52,936 nt of DNA from Actinomycetota bacterium. Its GTDB lineage: Bacteria > Actinomycetota > Humimicrobiia > Hakubellales > JAMDDV01. Every line of letters begins with the position of its first letter. Within the stretch, counting starts at the first letter, position 1. The position numbers and the translations under genes were made by a program. The DNA is taken from NCBI GenBank assembly GCA_023488455.1, contig JAMDDV010000042.1, forward strand, positions 1 through 52,936. Reading direction: 5' to 3'. The notes under the pieces were generated by a model. It was not told the origin of the DNA. It saw nothing but the letters and a program-made list of their open reading frames with translations, and ran no database searches. Shown piece after piece: positions 43,742 through 51,160 of the stretch.

Positions 43742-44578
43742 TTAATCTACTAATTTTATAATCTCCTCAATGCTCCAAATATGATTTTCTATGCCTGCTG
43801 CCATTGCAGGTGTCCTTAAATATGGATTTGATAAAGATTTGTGAGGACGAGCGAAATTATAATACATAAAGTGTAAAGCAATAGCATATTCTAAATTTTC
43901 TACTTTCTTCGAGAAGGCATTGGTCAAGCGTGTAAATCTTCTCATATTCATTCGCATTGTCAGATTTTGTCTTTCAGCGTAACTTGTAGAAATTTGCTTA
44001 GGATCAGGATTACCTTGTACAACATGCTTTTCAGCAGCTACACATTCTGCAGGACTATATTTTTTCTCACTTTCAGAATCAGCACCATACAATTTAATTA
44101 ACATTGCATAATCTACATCTGAACCAAAGGCATTTTCAACGGCATTAAAATATATCTTATGACCATCAGTGGTAATTTGAACTCTATTAGCTAATCTATC
44201 CTTTAAATCATTTACAAACTCAAAAGCATAATTAGCATCTCTTAGCCCAACTAACCATGAAGGTACTAATTTAGTCTCTGCATCAATAGCGGTGAATGTC
44301 CAAACATCACCATAGCCAAATTGATTTTGTTTATCTTCGGGAACATTTTTTTGTTTTGCGTAACAGAATGACCAGATTTCATCTATTTGAATATTTTTAC
44401 AATCAAGATTTCTCAAGTGTTCATTCTGATATTTACTGCAAGCTTTACCAACCGACTCCAGTAACCTAATTACTGTACCTTTAGCAGTACCAGTTATGCG
44501 ACAAGTAGCTCTAATTGAATTACCCTCAACTAAAGCAGTTATAATTTGGATTCTCTGCGTAATATTTAGCCTATTCAT
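43742..44578 (-). CDS. IS1-family DDE transposase
   Basis: 278 residues from ATG 44578. The N-terminal HTH is ITQRIQIITALVEGNSIRAT with TGTAKGTVIRLLESVG. The IS1-type catalytic acids are Asp in IQIDEIWSFCYAKQ, Asp in VQITTDGHKIYFNAV and Glu in TSYAERQNLTMRMNMRRFTR. The tail (YNFARPHKSL) is typical. It is one intact frame without the InsA/InsB frameshift of classical IS1. TTGACA-17-TATAAT precedes it, with the -10 six bases from the ATG, so the message is probably leaderless. A frame from TTG 44593 would overlap the -10 box. Confidence 0.92.
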   Translation of the reverse strand: MNRLNITQRIQIITALVEGNSIRATCRITGTAKGTVIRLLESVGKACSKYQNEHLRNLDCKNIQIDEIWSFCYAKQKNVPEDKQNQFGYGDVWTFTAIDAETKLVPSWLVGLRDANYAFEFVNDLKDRLANRVQITTDGHKIYFNAVENAFGSDVDYAMLIKLYGADSESEKKYSPAECVAAEKHVVQGNPDPKQISTSYAERQNLTMRMNMRRFTRLTNAFSKKVENLEYAIALHFMYYNFARPHKSLSNPYLRTPAMAAGIENHIWSIEEIIKLVD

Positions 44579-44584
44579 GCAAGT

Positions 44585-44613
44585 ATTATACAAGTTCGGT
44601 CAAGCATTGTCAA
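44585..44613 (-). promoter_or_regulatory. Consensus promoter of the transposase gene
   Basis: Read leftward: TTGACA (44613-44608), 17-base spacer, TATAAT (44590-44585), then 6 bases to ATG 44578. Both boxes are perfect consensus, and the spacing predicts a start at the ATG. Confidence 0.85.
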
Positions 44614-44663
44614 GCCTATTAGGTCAATTTCGCGACATATTTTTGTTAAATAGTATAATATCA

Positions 44664-44693
44664 TAGCAAGTATCACTTGACAAGTACTTGCTA
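44664..44693. promoter_or_regulatory. Inverted repeat over the P63C promoter, probable operator
   Basis: TAGCAAGTA at 44664-44672 and TACTTGCTA at 44685-44693 are perfect inverted copies that enclose the -35 box of the P63C gene. A further TACTTG follows at 44702-44707. A dimeric repressor bound here would block the promoter. Confidence 0.65.
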
Positions 44694-44705
44694 TAAGATT
44701 ATACT
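44677..44705 (+). promoter_or_regulatory. Consensus promoter of the P63C-domain gene
   Basis: TTGACA at 44677-44682, 17-base spacer, TATACT at 44700-44705. The message would carry a leader with GATAGGAG before the TTG start at 44733. It diverges from the transposase promoter 64 bases away. Confidence 0.82.
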
Positions 44706-44732
44706 TGTCTAAAAAATTAGATAGGAGTTAGG

Positions 44733-45800
44733 TTGGAAAAGAAAGAAGATTCTGATATTCAAATAGAATTAGGACAAGTTTCTAGTAGTATCCCCTCAAG
44801 GGGTGGGGTTGCGCGTGCAAAAAAACTTTCACCCGAACAAAGAAAAGAAATCGCAAGACATGCTGTAAATACACGATGGGCAAGAATCAAGGCTCTGAAT
44901 AACGTTGATGCTGCCGAAACCCTCCCAACAGCAAAATACAAAGGTGTACTACGATTATTGGATCGAGAAATCCCTTGCTATGTCCTTGATGATGAGCAAA
45001 GAGTAATAGGACGTATCGCAGTAACAAAAATGTTGACTGGAATTAAACGACAAGGCGATCTAGAAAGTTATATCCGTGCGCACAATCTCCAACCTTTCAT
45101 TAATGCTATGAACATTTCAGAGAGAATGGTATCTTTTCGCCTTCCAGAAGTAGATCAACTACGTATTGAAGTAAAGGGCTTGCCCCACGATGTACTTTTA
45201 GATGTATGTAGGGGGTTTATGAAAGCACTAGAAGCTAGTGAGCGACCCGACTCTAATATTAAACTTACTTCGCGACAGCGCGAAATTGCTATGCAGGCTG
45301 GGCTCTTTCTTGCTGCTTGCTCTGATATTGGACTAATGGCTCTAATTGATGAAGCTACAGGCTATCAATATGAGCGTGCGCAAGATGCTCTTGAAGTAAA
45401 ACTTAAGGCATATCTGGCTGAAGAAATGAGAGAATGGGAAAAAACATTTCCAGATGAGCTTTGGTTAGAATTTGGTAGGCTTACGGGTTGGAGTAAAAGT
45501 GTTACTCAAAGACCAAAATATTGGGGACAACTTGTCATGGAGCTTGTTTATGAATATCTAGATCCTGATGTTGCTCAATGGCTTAAAGAGAATGCGCCAA
45601 AACCGCGACACGGGCAAAACTATCATCAATGGCTATCAAGCCAGTATGGATTAAAAAAACTAATAGAGCATATTTGGAAATTAATAGGCATAGCAAAAAC
45701 GTGTGAAAATATTGTTGAACTTAAAGAGAGAATGGCTCAAATACATGGGAAAATACCATTACAATATCGGTTCTATCTTCCACCCATATCAAGTCATTAG
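44733..45800 (+). CDS. P63C-domain protein, passenger of the IS1-family element
   Basis: 355 residues from TTG 44733 with ATAGGAG upstream. The N-terminal GGVARAKKLSPEQRKEIARH segment is a KGG-like stress motif also found in the gene at 45797. The C-terminal half is the P63C domain: FPDELWLEFGRLTGWSKSVT, YWGQLVMELVYEYLDPDVAQ, NAPKPRHGQNYHQWLSSQYG and LKKLIEHIWKLIGIAKTC. P63C proteins are widespread in phages and mobile elements and have no firm function. Its stop overlaps the gene on the other strand by 4 bases. It has its own promoter and operator, so it is probably expressed independently of the transposase. Confidence 0.82.
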   Translation: MEKKEDSDIQIELGQVSSSIPSRGGVARAKKLSPEQRKEIARHAVNTRWARIKALNNVDAAETLPTAKYKGVLRLLDREIPCYVLDDEQRVIGRIAVTKMLTGIKRQGDLESYIRAHNLQPFINAMNISERMVSFRLPEVDQLRIEVKGLPHDVLLDVCRGFMKALEASERPDSNIKLTSRQREIAMQAGLFLAACSDIGLMALIDEATGYQYERAQDALEVKLKAYLAEEMREWEKTFPDELWLEFGRLTGWSKSVTQRPKYWGQLVMELVYEYLDPDVAQWLKENAPKPRHGQNYHQWLSSQYGLKKLIEHIWKLIGIAKTCENIVELKERMAQIHGKIPLQYRFYLPPISSH

Positions 45801-46033
45801 TGCGATTTTTTAGCCCACCGAATCTTAGCAGCGTTTCGCGCTATTTCTTTACGCTGTTCTGGAGTTAGTTTTTGGGCTCTTGCTAATCCACCCTTTAAAC
45901 CACCGAGTCTACCTAAAGCTACAGCATGTGGATTTTTAGACCCCGCAGAGAATTGATCTTCTTTGGTGGCTTCTTCAACAATCTCCACTGCTAATATATT
46001 AATATCTTTTCTTTTGCTTGAACGCTTAGGCAT
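45797..46033 (-). CDS. Small KGG-motif passenger protein
   Basis: 78 residues, basic. It carries LGRLGGLKGGLARAQKLTPE then QRKEIARNAAKIRWAKKSH, nearly the same motif as the P63C protein's N-terminus (GGVARAKKLSPEQRKEIARH). Such 'GG..ARA..L..EQR.EIA' proteins recall stress-induced KGG proteins and phage-associated small proteins. Its stop overlaps the P63C stop by 4 bases. A TAGACA-17-CATACT promoter ends six bases before the ATG, so it is probably leaderless. It may be a partner or antagonist of the P63C protein; this is inference. Confidence 0.65.
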   Translation of the reverse strand: MPKRSSKRKDINILAVEIVEEATKEDQFSAGSKNPHAVALGRLGGLKGGLARAQKLTPEQRKEIARNAAKIRWAKKSH

Positions 46034-46039
46034 GGTTCA

Positions 46040-46068
46040 AGTATGGCATAAAACATCATTTCTGTCTA
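46040..46068 (-). promoter_or_regulatory. Promoter of the small KGG-motif gene
   Basis: Read leftward: TAGACA (46068-46063), 17-base spacer, CATACT (46045-46040), then 6 bases to ATG 46033. It lies immediately inside the right terminal inverted repeat. Confidence 0.6.
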
Positions 46069-46071
46069 TAA

Positions 46072-46089
46072 TCAAATTGACCCACTACC
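46072..46089 (-). repeat. Right terminal inverted repeat of the IS1-family element
   Basis: Perfect inverted copy of 43022-43039. The right 8-bp duplication AATTTTTT follows at 46090-46097. Confidence 0.9.
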
Positions 46090-46097
46090 AATTTTTT
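46090..46097. repeat. Right copy of 8-bp target-site duplication
   Basis: AATTTTTT, identical to 43014-43021. Removing the element and one copy rejoins an ordinary intergenic region of about 150 bases between the methyltransferase-like and cytochrome b genes. Confidence 0.85.
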
Positions 46098-46142
46098 GTA
46101 AAATTCAAAATAGAATTAATTCTAATTACGAAAGGAATACTT

Positions 46143-47204
46143 ATGGCAACAAAAGCCGTTACTGAAAAACGTGGGTTCTGGCATTGGCTTGACGAGAGGC
46201 TTGGCCTGGATGGTCTTAGATACCCAATGCCCAAATATGCAAACAATATCTTCTACGCTCTTGGTGGTACAACTCTTATTATCTTCGCTGTCCTGATAAT
46301 TACAGGAATAATTATGACCCAATTCTACAACTCCTCGCCTGAAAAGGCTTATCAGAGCGTTCAGTACATCATGACCCAGGTCACAGGAGGAAAATTATTG
46401 AGAAATCTCCATTACTGGCTTGCTAATGCTGCTCTCCTGGTTGTGATTCTCCATATGATCAGGGTCTTTTTTACAGCCTCTTACAAGAAACCACGCGAGC
46501 TCAACTGGATCATCGGGCTCATTCTTTTTACAATTACTGGCTTATTTTTCTATACTGGTTCAGTGCTCAAGCGGGATCAGGAAGGATTTGAAGCCTTAGA
46601 GCATATGAAGGAGACCGGTGAGCTTTTTGGCAAAGTCGGAACTTTCCTAACAGAAGGGTTCTCAAAAACTGTCGAATCTCTAGGTCGAGTGTATGCTGCG
46701 CACATTGCAATTCTGCCAATCTTCTTACTGCTTTTTATTGCCGTTCACCTGCTATTAATAAAAAGATTTGGTATTTCTCCACTACCCTTTGGCTCTCGCC
46801 AGGAGATTGAAAATACTTATGAGAGGGAAAAGAAAGTGCCTTTCACAACCCACATAGCGCATTTTTCCGTTTATGGGCTTATCTTTCTGATAATTGCGAT
46901 AGTTCTTTCTCTGTTCAGTTCTGCGCCTTTGGGAATGATGCCAGTAGAGGGTATTGAGGTAACAAAACCCTCATGGCCGTTTATCTGGCTTGTTCCACTG
47001 GAAGCTAGATTCGGTGTCATCGCCATTTCAATTGCATTTGGTCTTCTTCTTTTAGGACTTGCACTTTGGCTCTTCATTGAACGGACAAGAGAGCTAGATC
47101 CAAGACGACGCAAATTTGCTATGACCACATTAGCTATTGTTATAATTGCCTGGATTGCCTTAACAATTTATGGATACATAATTCCCACAGGACATCTGGA
47201 GTAG
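46143..47204 (+). CDS. Cytochrome b (b6-type) subunit of a quinol-oxidising complex
   Basis: 353 residues from ATG 46143, which has GAAAGGA upstream; a longer frame from 45963 runs back through the IS end and is not native. Four heme histidines are His90 and His104 in the second membrane helix and His187 and His202 in the fourth. The 15-residue step in the latter pair is like cytochrome b6. The usual PWGQ-type segment after helix 3 reads VLKRDQEG. The C-terminal half adds subunit IV-like helices. It should pass electrons from menaquinol; no Rieske or cytochrome c1 gene is beside it, so its partners are unknown. Confidence 0.82.
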   Translation: MATKAVTEKRGFWHWLDERLGLDGLRYPMPKYANNIFYALGGTTLIIFAVLIITGIIMTQFYNSSPEKAYQSVQYIMTQVTGGKLLRNLHYWLANAALLVVILHMIRVFFTASYKKPRELNWIIGLILFTITGLFFYTGSVLKRDQEGFEALEHMKETGELFGKVGTFLTEGFSKTVESLGRVYAAHIAILPIFLLLFIAVHLLLIKRFGISPLPFGSRQEIENTYEREKKVPFTTHIAHFSVYGLIFLIIAIVLSLFSSAPLGMMPVEGIEVTKPSWPFIWLVPLEARFGVIAISIAFGLLLLGLALWLFIERTRELDPRRRKFAMTTLAIVIIAWIALTIYGYIIPTGHLE

Positions 47205-47207
47205 AAG

Positions 47208-47324
47208 ATGAAATTGTTTAAAGATCTCAACCCTATTAATTTGACGATAAGTCTCATAAGTTTTACAGGGTTGAGCATTTCGCTGCTTATCCTTGGAAGG
47301 ATCATTTTCAAAACGCAGAAATAA
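47208..47324 (+). CDS. 38-residue single-pass membrane peptide after cytochrome b
   Basis: ATG stands 3 bases after the cytochrome b stop and TAA is at 47322-47324. The peptide is MKLFKDLNPINLTISLISFT, then a continuing hydrophobic helix (GLSISLLILGRII) and a basic FKTQK end, with cytoplasm-facing charges at both ends. The tight spacing and helix length recall the small membrane subunits of cytochrome bc/b6f complexes. I cannot assign a family. It is too short for most gene finders, so it is easily overlooked. The overlapping frame on the other strand has no support. Confidence 0.6.
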   Translation: MKLFKDLNPINLTISLISFTGLSISLLILGRIIFKTQK

Positions 47325-47408
47325 CCTGAATTTAAACTTATTGCCTTCTTTATCAGGAGAAGACATTGGATAAATGATGGTTGTCTTTAGTAGGAGCCTC
47401 AGAGAAAG

Positions 47409-48050
47409 CTAACCAGCAATTGCTTTTGCGGCATCGAAGATGAATTTACCTCCCCAGAATAACAGAAAAGCTCCGCAGATTCCAAATATAACCTTGAAAA
47501 CTGTCTGATTGAAGAATTTTCTTCCTGTGACAATTGCGAACCCAACAAACCCGTACCATATGAAATCCGCAAGTATGTGACCTATAAAAAAAAGAATTAT
47601 CCCTGCAATCCCAAATTTAATTGCAGCAATAAGGTAGGCAAGCCCAATTGTCAGCCACCACAGTATCCAGTATGGATTTGAAAGTGAAACCAGGATTCCA
47701 GAAAGAAGTGAACTGTTCCTGCCCCTGTTCCTGTCCTCTAATAAGAATGCAATATCTTTTCTGCTCAGTGCCGATTTAGCGAGCATCGCCCCCATCCACA
47801 TTAACATTGCCCCTCCTGCTAACCCGACAATTGTGAAAATTATTTCTTTCTGTACGAGCTTTATCAGCCCCATCACCAGTCCAGCTACTAGCATGGCTTC
47901 CAGGATTGCGTGTCCAATCGTAAGAAGCAGGGCAGACCAGATGCCTTTTTTTGCGCTCTGGGCTATCGTCACTATCAGTAGCGGTCCTGGCATGATGGCT
48001 CCAGAGAAAGCTACCATAAGCGATGATAAGAAGATACCTATCAGGTTCAT
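47409..48050 (-). CDS. LysE/RhtB-family amino-acid exporter
   Basis: 213 residues, six membrane segments. The family signature GAIMPGPLLIVTIAQSAKKG stands near residue 17, then LLTIGHAILEAMLVAGLVMG, and SNPYWILWWLTIGLAYL in the middle. It exports amino acids or related compounds. It follows the diacylglycerol-kinase-like gene by 16 bases on the same strand. Confidence 0.87.
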   Translation of the reverse strand: MNLIGIFLSSLMVAFSGAIMPGPLLIVTIAQSAKKGIWSALLLTIGHAILEAMLVAGLVMGLIKLVQKEIIFTIVGLAGGAMLMWMGAMLAKSALSRKDIAFLLEDRNRGRNSSLLSGILVSLSNPYWILWWLTIGLAYLIAAIKFGIAGIILFFIGHILADFIWYGFVGFAIVTGRKFFNQTVFKVIFGICGAFLLFWGGKFIFDAAKAIAG

Positions 48051-48066
48051 ATATTGTTGAATTGGA

Positions 48067-48948
48067 TCAAATATTTTTTGGCACTACTATTTTAAGCGAT
48101 TGTGGGCTTAATTTGAACGTTGCCGGCAGTCTGCAGATATATTCTCCATCTGCGTAAACCGCGAAATCACGGTCGGCCTCCAGGCTGACTTCATCTGTTC
48201 TGAATATCCAAACACACGGGTCGGTGACGTGCGTGCCCTTGTACGTCCTGGGGAAGACCTTGATGAAGTGAAGTTTTGAAATCTCTTTTACCACGAAGAT
48301 GTCGAAAAGGCCATCGGTGATCTTTGCATCAGGGCATACCTTCATTCCTCCACCATACTGACTTGCGTTTGCGACAGCAACCATCATGGCTTTTATATCT
48401 ATCGTGCTTGAGTTGCAGGTTATCCTAAAGTTAGCAGCTTTAAAGTTTATGAGGGTCTTGTAAACAGAATACAGATATTTGGCCGGTCCTCTTAAAAGAG
48501 GTGTTCTAGAATTTGCCAGCTCGTTGACTTCGGAATCAAAACCTGAGCCGCCAATGCATACGTATTTCTCCCCGTTTATGTCACCCACATCCACGCTGAT
48601 TCGGTTATCCTGCTTGATTATCTCACATGCACCTGCTATATCTTTTGGTATGTTGTTTGCAAGGGCGTAGTCGTTTCCCGATCCGACGGGGATCATGGCA
48701 AGTGCAACATCAGTTCCATATATTCCATTTACTATCTCATGCACGGTCCCATCTCCACCAACCGCTGCGATTACCTTATATCCGTCCTGCGCAGCTTTTC
48801 TTGAGATCTGGACGGCCTCTTTTGGCGCAGTAGTAATTACAACGTCATGCTCAACACCCAATCTGTCAAGGTTTTCTCTTATTCTGGGCATGCAGTGAAG
48901 GCCTGCGCCGTGGCCTGCGGACGGGTTTACTACTATAAGAATGCTCAA
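48067..48948 (-). CDS. Diacylglycerol-kinase-family lipid kinase
   Basis: 293 residues from TTG 48948 with AAAGGAG upstream. The NTP-binding motif VIAAVGGDGTVHEIVNGI and AMIPVGSGNDYALANNIPKD are intact, and IVVNPSAGHGAG opens the protein. The C-terminal beta-sandwich follows (VCPDAKITDGLFDIFVVKEI). These enzymes phosphorylate diacylglycerol or related lipids at the membrane. It shares its strand with the exporter gene. Confidence 0.9.
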   Translation of the reverse strand: MSILIVVNPSAGHGAGLHCMPRIRENLDRLGVEHDVVITTAPKEAVQISRKAAQDGYKVIAAVGGDGTVHEIVNGIYGTDVALAMIPVGSGNDYALANNIPKDIAGACEIIKQDNRISVDVGDINGEKYVCIGGSGFDSEVNELANSRTPLLRGPAKYLYSVYKTLINFKAANFRITCNSSTIDIKAMMVAVANASQYGGGMKVCPDAKITDGLFDIFVVKEISKLHFIKVFPRTYKGTHVTDPCVWIFRTDEVSLEADRDFAVYADGEYICRLPATFKLSPQSLKIVVPKNI

Positions 48949-49036
48949 TTCGCTCCTTTGCCAATTGCAATTAAAACAGTATAATTTTGACGTGCTAATA
49001 TGGCAATTTTGTTTTCAATCAGGAGGATATGCATAA

Positions 49037-49633
49037 ATGAACATTTTTAACAGAATTGTTGTAATTTTGATTCTGCTTTCTCTCATTCTCTGGTCGCTTA
49101 CGGCGATATTCGATGTATTCTTTGACTTCATAAGCTTCCAGAAGACCTTTGCAAAAGTGGTAGCTTTCACAGATATCCTGGGTAAGTTTGGTCTCGCATT
49201 TGTATTGCTGCTCATTCTTATCATAAGCATCGTTCTTCTGGTTCTGGAGTTCTACGTCAGGAAACCTTCCACGGTTCGCATATCGGGCGTGAAGTCAGGT
49301 ATGGCAGTGATGTCGCTGTCTTCAGTAAGCGAGCATGTTCGCCAGGACGTTTCAAAGATTGGTAATGTTAAGAATGTGAAGGTCAGGGTTAGTTCAAAAG
49401 CTGGCGGTGCGGTGATCAGGCTGCTTCTAGGGCTGGCAGAAGGAATCGATGTCCCGGCGAAGATGGCAGAGGTTAATGAGGTGGTCAAGGACACAACGAT
49501 AAATAAGCTCGGTGTGAAACTCACTAATATGAAAGTTACCGTAGTCCACCTCGCAGGTGAACCCGCTGGTGCCCAAATTAGGCAACCTGAGCCAAAGCCA
49601 GAGGCTCAAGTTGATGTGTTACCCAAAGAATAG
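49037..49633 (+). CDS. AmaP-like membrane anchor protein (Asp23/alkaline-shock related)
   Basis: 198 residues. Two membrane helices lie at about 5-32 and 48-68. The cytoplasmic part (VRISGVKSGMAVMSLSSVSE, GNVKNVKVRVSSKAGGAVIR, LGVKLTNMKVTVVHLAGEP) resembles the Asp23-like fold used by AmaP to tether alkaline shock protein at the membrane. A Pro/Glu-rich tail follows. No Asp23 gene is in view. CAGGAGGATAT precedes the ATG. Confidence 0.72.
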   Translation: MNIFNRIVVILILLSLILWSLTAIFDVFFDFISFQKTFAKVVAFTDILGKFGLAFVLLLILIISIVLLVLEFYVRKPSTVRISGVKSGMAVMSLSSVSEHVRQDVSKIGNVKNVKVRVSSKAGGAVIRLLLGLAEGIDVPAKMAEVNEVVKDTTINKLGVKLTNMKVTVVHLAGEPAGAQIRQPEPKPEAQVDVLPKE

Positions 49634-49673
49634 CGAGTTAAAGGCCACCTGATAGAGCTCTGATAATTGAATA

Positions 49674-49997
49674 TTATTCGGTTTTCTCTTTAGCCAGGTC
49701 CGAGATCTTTTTTGCTGATTCTTTTATGTCCTGGATTCTTTCTCCAAGGGACTCGCCCACCTCAGCAACCTTTTTCTTAGAGGTCTCATAGCCGGTTTTG
49801 ATCTTTTCTGTAGCGGATTCGACTACATCCCTGCCTTTTTCGTAAAGCTCAGCAGTCTTTTCCTTGATGTCCTTTCTCAGCTCAACACCTGGTTTGGGAG
49901 CATATAATAGGCCAAGGATTGCTCCTGCTGCCAGGCCAAGCAAAAATCCCACTCCAGCAGCGAAACCAGTTCTGAACCCATCACCTTCGGAGCTCAT
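49674..49997 (-). CDS. YtxH-domain protein
   Basis: 107 residues. One glycine-rich membrane helix (FAAGVGFLLGLAAGAILGLL) ends in YAPKPGVELRKDIKEKTAEL, the typical YtxH boundary. A long charged coiled-coil tail follows. YtxH proteins are stress-related membrane proteins of unknown detail. GGGAGG precedes the ATG. A second YtxH gene lies beyond the tRNA. Confidence 0.85.
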   Translation of the reverse strand: MSSEGDGFRTGFAAGVGFLLGLAAGAILGLLYAPKPGVELRKDIKEKTAELYEKGRDVVESATEKIKTGYETSKKKVAEVGESLGERIQDIKESAKKISDLAKEKTE

Positions 49998-50083
49998 ATT
50001 AAACCTCCCGGTTTTAGTTATTTATTAAGGTAGATTGATTTTATCACAAACTCAGCCCTGTTATTCTATTACTTTGTATATAA

Positions 50084-50158
50084 TGGAGCGTCCGACGGGG
50101 ATCGAACCCGCAACATTCAGCTTGGGAAGCTGACATTCTACCATTGAACTACGGACGC
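50084..50158 (-). tRNA. tRNA-Gly (anticodon CCC), CCA encoded
   Basis: Read leftward from 50158: acceptor GCGTCCG pairs with CGGACGC, D-arm GTTCAATGGTAGAA, anticodon stem TCAGC/GCTGA enclosing loop TTCCCAA (anticodon CCC), T-loop GGTTCGATCC, discriminator T and an encoded CCA at 50086-50084. All arms close without mismatch. It lies between two YtxH genes on the same strand. Confidence 0.95.
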
Positions 50159-50169
50159 TTAGAAATCAG

Positions 50170-50406
50170 CTATGCGCTGTGCTTTTTGGCCGAAATACCC
50201 TTGAGGGAAACCTCCTGTTTTGAGGGCATCGTCTCAAAGGTAATGTATCTTTTTCCTCCCCTTAGACTGGATAGCTTTTGCCTGACGGCTCGGCGCGTTT
50301 GCTTGCCGGATGATGGAGCGAAGAGCAACCCTAATGCAGCACCAATTACAAAGCCGATTATGAAACCTCTAAACAATACTCCTCCAGGTCTGTTGTCCTT
50401 TTTCAT
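50170..50406 (-). CDS. Short YtxH-domain protein
   Basis: 78 residues. The helix GFIIGFVIGAALGLLFAPSS and following GKQTRRAVRQKLSSLRGG match the YtxH pattern, here with a basic rather than acidic tail. It starts 11 bases before the tRNA-Gly gene's 5' end on the same strand and may be transcribed with it. No clear ribosome site is visible. Confidence 0.78.
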   Translation of the reverse strand: MKKDNRPGGVLFRGFIIGFVIGAALGLLFAPSSGKQTRRAVRQKLSSLRGGKRYITFETMPSKQEVSLKGISAKKHSA

Positions 50407-50464
50407 GCTATTGTAACATATATAATATCAACCTTAAATTAAGGATGAAGGGCGGGTAATTGCG

Positions 50465-51115
50465 TTGATTGAAGGGCGGTCTCATGAAAGCGAAAGTATC
50501 TACCAACTTTTTTTTGATAAAGCTCTTGCTGATTTGAGGGAGTTAAGGGATAAAATTTTTTCGTGCAATAGATGCTTCTCAAATACAAGCGGCGATGTCA
50601 AAAAGGTAATTGGATCAGGTTTCCCCATTGCAGATATCTTTTTGCTCAAATCTGACTTGACCCCCGATGAGCTTGAGTTCGGCGTATCTTTTTATGGTCG
50701 GGATGGGGAAGTCATTTCGAAAGCCTGCAGTGCACTGGAGAATATCAAGTTCGAGTATATCTACGGCAGCGCCTGTCACAAGTGTCATGAAAATAATTTA
50801 GATGGGGTTGATCTTGATTGTTCTGATTTCATCTCCACGGAATTGAGGATAGTAAGGCCCAGGATCATATTAGCCATGGGAAGCAGAGCTTTTTCTACAT
50901 TGCAGGATGCCGGTTACACTGGTAAAGAACAGGTTTATGCCCCTGGTGAACTCATCAGGAGCAATTACGAGAGCCTGATACTTGCAACCTATGACATTTC
51001 CGAGGCCCTGAGCAGCGAAGAGATGAAGAAAGCGTTCTGGTCACATCTTAAACTCCTTGATAGAAGCTACAAGCGTATGCTAATGCTCTTTGAAAAGGAT
51101 AACCCCTTAAAATAA
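50465..51115 (+). CDS. Diverged uracil-DNA-glycosylase-superfamily protein
   Basis: 216 residues. Layout follows family 4 UDGs: an early CNRC pair, GSGFPIADIFLLKSD where active members have GE(A/P)PG, FYGRDGEVISKACSALENIK, then YGSACHKCHENNLDGVDLDC and ISTELRIVRPRIILAMGSRA. Cysteine spacing hints at a retained or altered Fe-S site. The catalytic motif is clearly degenerate, so it may bind rather than cut DNA, or do something else. Start TTG 50465 with GAAGGGCGGG upstream. A role in DNA repair cannot be confirmed. Confidence 0.6.
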   Translation: MIEGRSHESESIYQLFFDKALADLRELRDKIFSCNRCFSNTSGDVKKVIGSGFPIADIFLLKSDLTPDELEFGVSFYGRDGEVISKACSALENIKFEYIYGSACHKCHENNLDGVDLDCSDFISTELRIVRPRIILAMGSRAFSTLQDAGYTGKEQVYAPGELIRSNYESLILATYDISEALSSEEMKKAFWSHLKLLDRSYKRMLMLFEKDNPLK

Positions 51116-51125
51116 TAGATATATA

Positions 51126-51154
51126 TTTACATAAATATATATAAATGCTAATAT
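51126..51154 (+). promoter_or_regulatory. Promoter placed for a leaderless transcript
   Basis: TTTACA at 51126-51131, 17-base spacer, TAATAT at 51149-51154, then 6 bases to the GTG at 51161. No Shine-Dalgarno exists before the GTG. Confidence 0.55.
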
Positions 51155-51160
51155 ATCTGT

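Larger units (their letters stand above)
43022..46089. mobile_element. 3068-bp IS1-family element carrying passenger genes
   Basis: The ends are perfect 18-bp inverted repeats, GGTAGTGGGTCAATTTGA at 43022-43039 and its complement at 46072-46089, flanked by an 8-bp duplication. The ends start with GGT as in IS1 relatives. Inside are an IS1-type DDE transposase (43742-44578, leftward) plus four other genes: a 134-residue unknown, an HNH-like protein, a P63C-domain protein and a small KGG-type motif protein. Ordinary IS1 elements are about 0.8 kb, so about 2 kb is passenger DNA. Long, cargo-bearing IS1 relatives are known; I do not recognise this gene set. Perfect ends suggest recent insertion. 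Confidence 0.9.

Noticed and set aside
45963..46142. 60-residue N-terminal extension of cytochrome b reading out of the IS element
   Set aside because: It crosses the terminal inverted repeat; a ribosome site at 46130 and the normal family start place the protein start at 46143.
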